A stretch of 64,000 bases of DNA from the NCBI GenBank assembly GCA_012295275.1, contig CM022671.1, positions 2,102,832 to 2,166,831 of the forward strand, given 5' to 3'. The position numbers and the translations under genes are program-made. The DNA is from Chrysomallon squamiferum. Taxonomy: Eukaryota > Mollusca > Gastropoda > Neomphalida > Peltospiridae. Positions 62,339 to 64,000 of this stretch are shown one piece after another. The notes below the pieces were generated by a model. It was not told the DNA's origin. It ran no database searches and saw only the letters and a list, made by a program, of their open reading frames with translations. Each line of letters begins with the position of its first letter. The stretch's first letter is position 1.

Positions 62339-63145
62339 TAGTTTCATGAATAAAACAGTCGTCACAGTAGCTGCTTAAATAAATGTACAGTTACAATAAT
62401 TATACAGAAGTGAACAGTGAGGTGCAAAGTAATGATAATGTAAGACTGGTTTGCAGTAAGGTGTATAATAAATTTAGAGTGATGTATAGTGAGATGTGTA
62501 ATAAATATTCTGTTAGGGTCTACAATAAGTTACAGTATTTAAAATATACAGTGGAAGTATAATTAGTATGTATAGAGTTATATAATAATATACAGTGAGG
62601 TATTTAAAAATTATATCTACAGTGAGGTATATAACAGGTGTACACACAGTGTATACAGTAAATACACAGAGAATGTAACATGAGTACAGTGAGAGTATAA
62701 CAAATACCCAGTGAGAATATATAATAAATATATCCTGAGAGTTCATATTAAGTATACAGTGAGCTACATAATAAGTGTAGACTGAGGATTCTAGTAAGTA
62801 GACGGTGAGGTATATAATAAGTATGCAGTGATAGTTGTATTAAAATAATACAGATAGCATTTTGTAAGTATACAGTTAGTTTATATTATAAGTGTACATT
62901 AAGGTGCACAATACATGTACTGTGGATATATAATAAATTACAGTGTGGTATAAAATGGGTTTGAAGTGAAAAAACACTAAATAAACAGAGTAGAAAATCT
63001 TATATGTATATATATAAATAAATAACGTATAAATTATATCCATTATATTCACTTTTCGTTGACTTTAGTAAATTTTACAAAATAAAATTAAACGATGAAC
63101 GAACCTAAAGGGTTTTTAAATTGATTTGCTACCAATTATACATCA

Positions 63146-63215
<70 letters not shown>

Positions 63216-63895
63216 TTTTAATTTTGTAATTTTTCGAAATTACTTCCAGATGCTAGTTCAACATTTGTATGCAGTGAAAACACCGGCATCACCATCGGCA
63301 TCACCATCAGCATCACCATCGGCATCATCATCTTCATTGTCACCCTAATCGGCATCGTCTTTTTCCGCTATTTTAGGTTTGTTATTCATTATCTCAGTTA
63401 TGTCATTTTCCACAGCTAGTTCATCAAAGGTCTTGGTGTGTGATTTGTACTAAAAAACGTGTAATACAAAAATGTCTTCTTGTTAATCAACAAAGAGTAG
63501 ACAACCACATGATGGTTCAGGTTTTCTCTCTCAAAATTATCTTTGATGCTTTAATATTTTCTGACACTGTATAGATATTCTTCACTGTTAGAAAGATGAC
63601 ACTGCATCTGTTTAATTTTTATGCTATTAAGACTTACTGAAATAAAGATAGAAGTCAAAGTTTAAGATCACTGCAGTCGAAAGATATGCATTTAAATACT
63701 ATTTCTGTTGACGATATAAATAGATAAATAGCAATCAGATTTTTGCAGTAAAATAATGAAAATACAGACAGATTACATAGAAATTATTCTTTTATAGTTT
63801 AATTTTCTTTTTTTTTGTCTGTGTTCTGTAATTCTGGATTATTTTATTTGTTTAATTTCAGACTGACTAGTAAGGATCCACCTAAGAGGAAGTAA
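60355..63895 (+). CDS. Unit 5: intact small EGF membrane protein
   Basis: Proposed exons: 60355-60419 ([20 protein letters not shown]..., phase-2 donor), 61172-61530, optional cassette 61736-61777, 63250-63376 and 63862-63895 (stop at 63893-63895). Without the cassette the coding length is 585 bases (194 residues); with it 627 (208 residues). Order: 22-residue Cys/Lys-rich start, hydrophobic segment at about residues 33-47 (VLLFLLFTVPSVYSL), EGF motifs [14 protein letters not shown] and [14 protein letters not shown] plus CPHCSAGCDAKGEC, Thr/Ser linker, a transmembrane helix of Gly-Ile-Thr repeats (GITIGITISITIGIIIFIV) and a short basic tail RLTSKDPPKRK. Every junction keeps phase and no stop interrupts it, so this is the best functional candidate in the window. 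A start at 61176 (after the acceptor) with a plain signal peptide is the alternative. Function unknown; surface or secretory-pathway location inferred. Confidence 0.7.
61736..61777 (+). other. Symmetric cassette exon of unit 5
   Basis: Acceptor cccttgcag before 61736 and donor GTAG|GTGTAA after 61777. Phase 1 on both sides, 42 bases, encoding TKQAIAGPKKSILV. Inclusion or skipping keeps the frame into the transmembrane exon. The sequence after it, to about 61950, is also conserved in unit 2 (28054-28230) without an obvious role. Confidence 0.45.
62150..62201. repeat. (GT)n microsatellite
   Basis: Uninterrupted GT run in the unit 5 intron. Confidence 0.97.
62272..62338. repeat. (ATT)n microsatellite
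   Basis: Uninterrupted ATT run. The unit 2 intron has GTT/GAT repeats at the same place (28400-28425). Confidence 0.97.
62470..62960. repeat. Degenerate minisatellite in unit 5 intron
   Basis: Diverged 20-25-base units such as tatacagtgaggtatataa, parallel to 28640-29110. Confidence 0.75.
63148..63211. repeat. (CA)n microsatellite next to the transmembrane exon
   Basis: CA run ending 38 bases before the acceptor of the unit 5 transmembrane exon, where it may influence splicing. Confidence 0.97.
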
Positions 63896-64000
63896 GAAAA
63901 TGTATCTGTTTTGCACACTCTATCTATTTATGTGTACCCACTTCTACGTCTATGTCTATCAGTCGAGATACCTACATATCTACTTCTCTATTTCTATTTC
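63896..64000. other. 3' flank of unit 5
   Basis: The words cactctatctatttatgtg and tacccacttct match about 30255-30285 in the unit 2 region. No further gene can be read before the window ends. Confidence 0.6.

Noticed and set aside
1-64000. CRISPR array or prokaryotic operon structure
   Set aside because: Repeats are microsatellites or segmental duplicates, genes have spliceosomal introns and there are no Shine-Dalgarno-led gene strings.

Overview
Kind of sequence. This is nuclear DNA of an animal, AT-rich, with short exons bounded by GT...AG sites, long introns, very many microsatellites and a 200-base assembly gap. There are no bacterial-style operons. The protein evidence is two conserved housekeeping genes, EIF2B1 (eIF2B alpha) and GTF2H3 (TFIIH p34), arranged head to head as I recall them in vertebrates, plus a cluster of membrane proteins with MEGF/Draper/scavenger-receptor-F-like EGF repeats. 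Gene content and repeat style fit a lophotrochozoan, most likely a mollusc and possibly a cephalopod. The phylum is an inference and the species is not determined.

Layout. (1) 1-5.3 kb: an orphan EGF exon with a 2-nt insertion and a stop (+ strand), then a 5'-truncated multi-EGF receptor gene (EGF-A, - strand). (2) 5.45-17.4 kb: EIF2B1-A (-) and GTF2H3-A (+), head to head, with a 2.3-kb mobile insertion just upstream of the first recognised GTF2H3 coding exon. (3) 17.4-19.16 kb: 3' flank, microsatellites, then the N gap. (4) 19.4-36 kb: two small single-pass EGF proteins (units 1 and 2, +), a stranded tail exon and duplicated non-coding blocks. (5) 36.2-46.6 kb: an inverted second copy of the housekeeping pair, GTF2H3-B (-) and EIF2B1-B (+). 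(6) 46.6-53.5 kb: an orphan EGF exon (-) and EGF-B/unit 3 (+), the inverted partner of EGF-A but with a signal-peptide exon. (7) 53.5-64 kb: repeats, then headless unit 4 and apparently intact unit 5 (+), repeating the block of region 4.

Main readings. EIF2B1/GTF2H3 form an imperfect palindrome, arms about 5.7-19.0 and 36.2-46.6 kb, around a 17-kb loop. Every housekeeping copy carries at least one disabling lesion, and most lesions differ between arms, so this locus looks like decaying duplicates and an intact pair should exist elsewhere (or the assembly is wrong at these bases). The EGF cluster is a modular family. A repeated promoter block with TATAAAA drives a short, previously easy-to-miss coding exon (phase 2). 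This exon joins in frame to a signal-peptide/EGF exon, followed by a phase-1 junction onto alternative bodies: a transmembrane exon with short tails (units 1, 2, 4, 5) or extra EGF exons plus a longer tyrosine-containing tail (EGF-A/B). Unit 5 reads open from first ATG to stop across all proposed junctions.

Limits. All gene models were built by eye from splice signals, reading phase and remembered family sequences. No alignments or searches were run, and expression is unknown.
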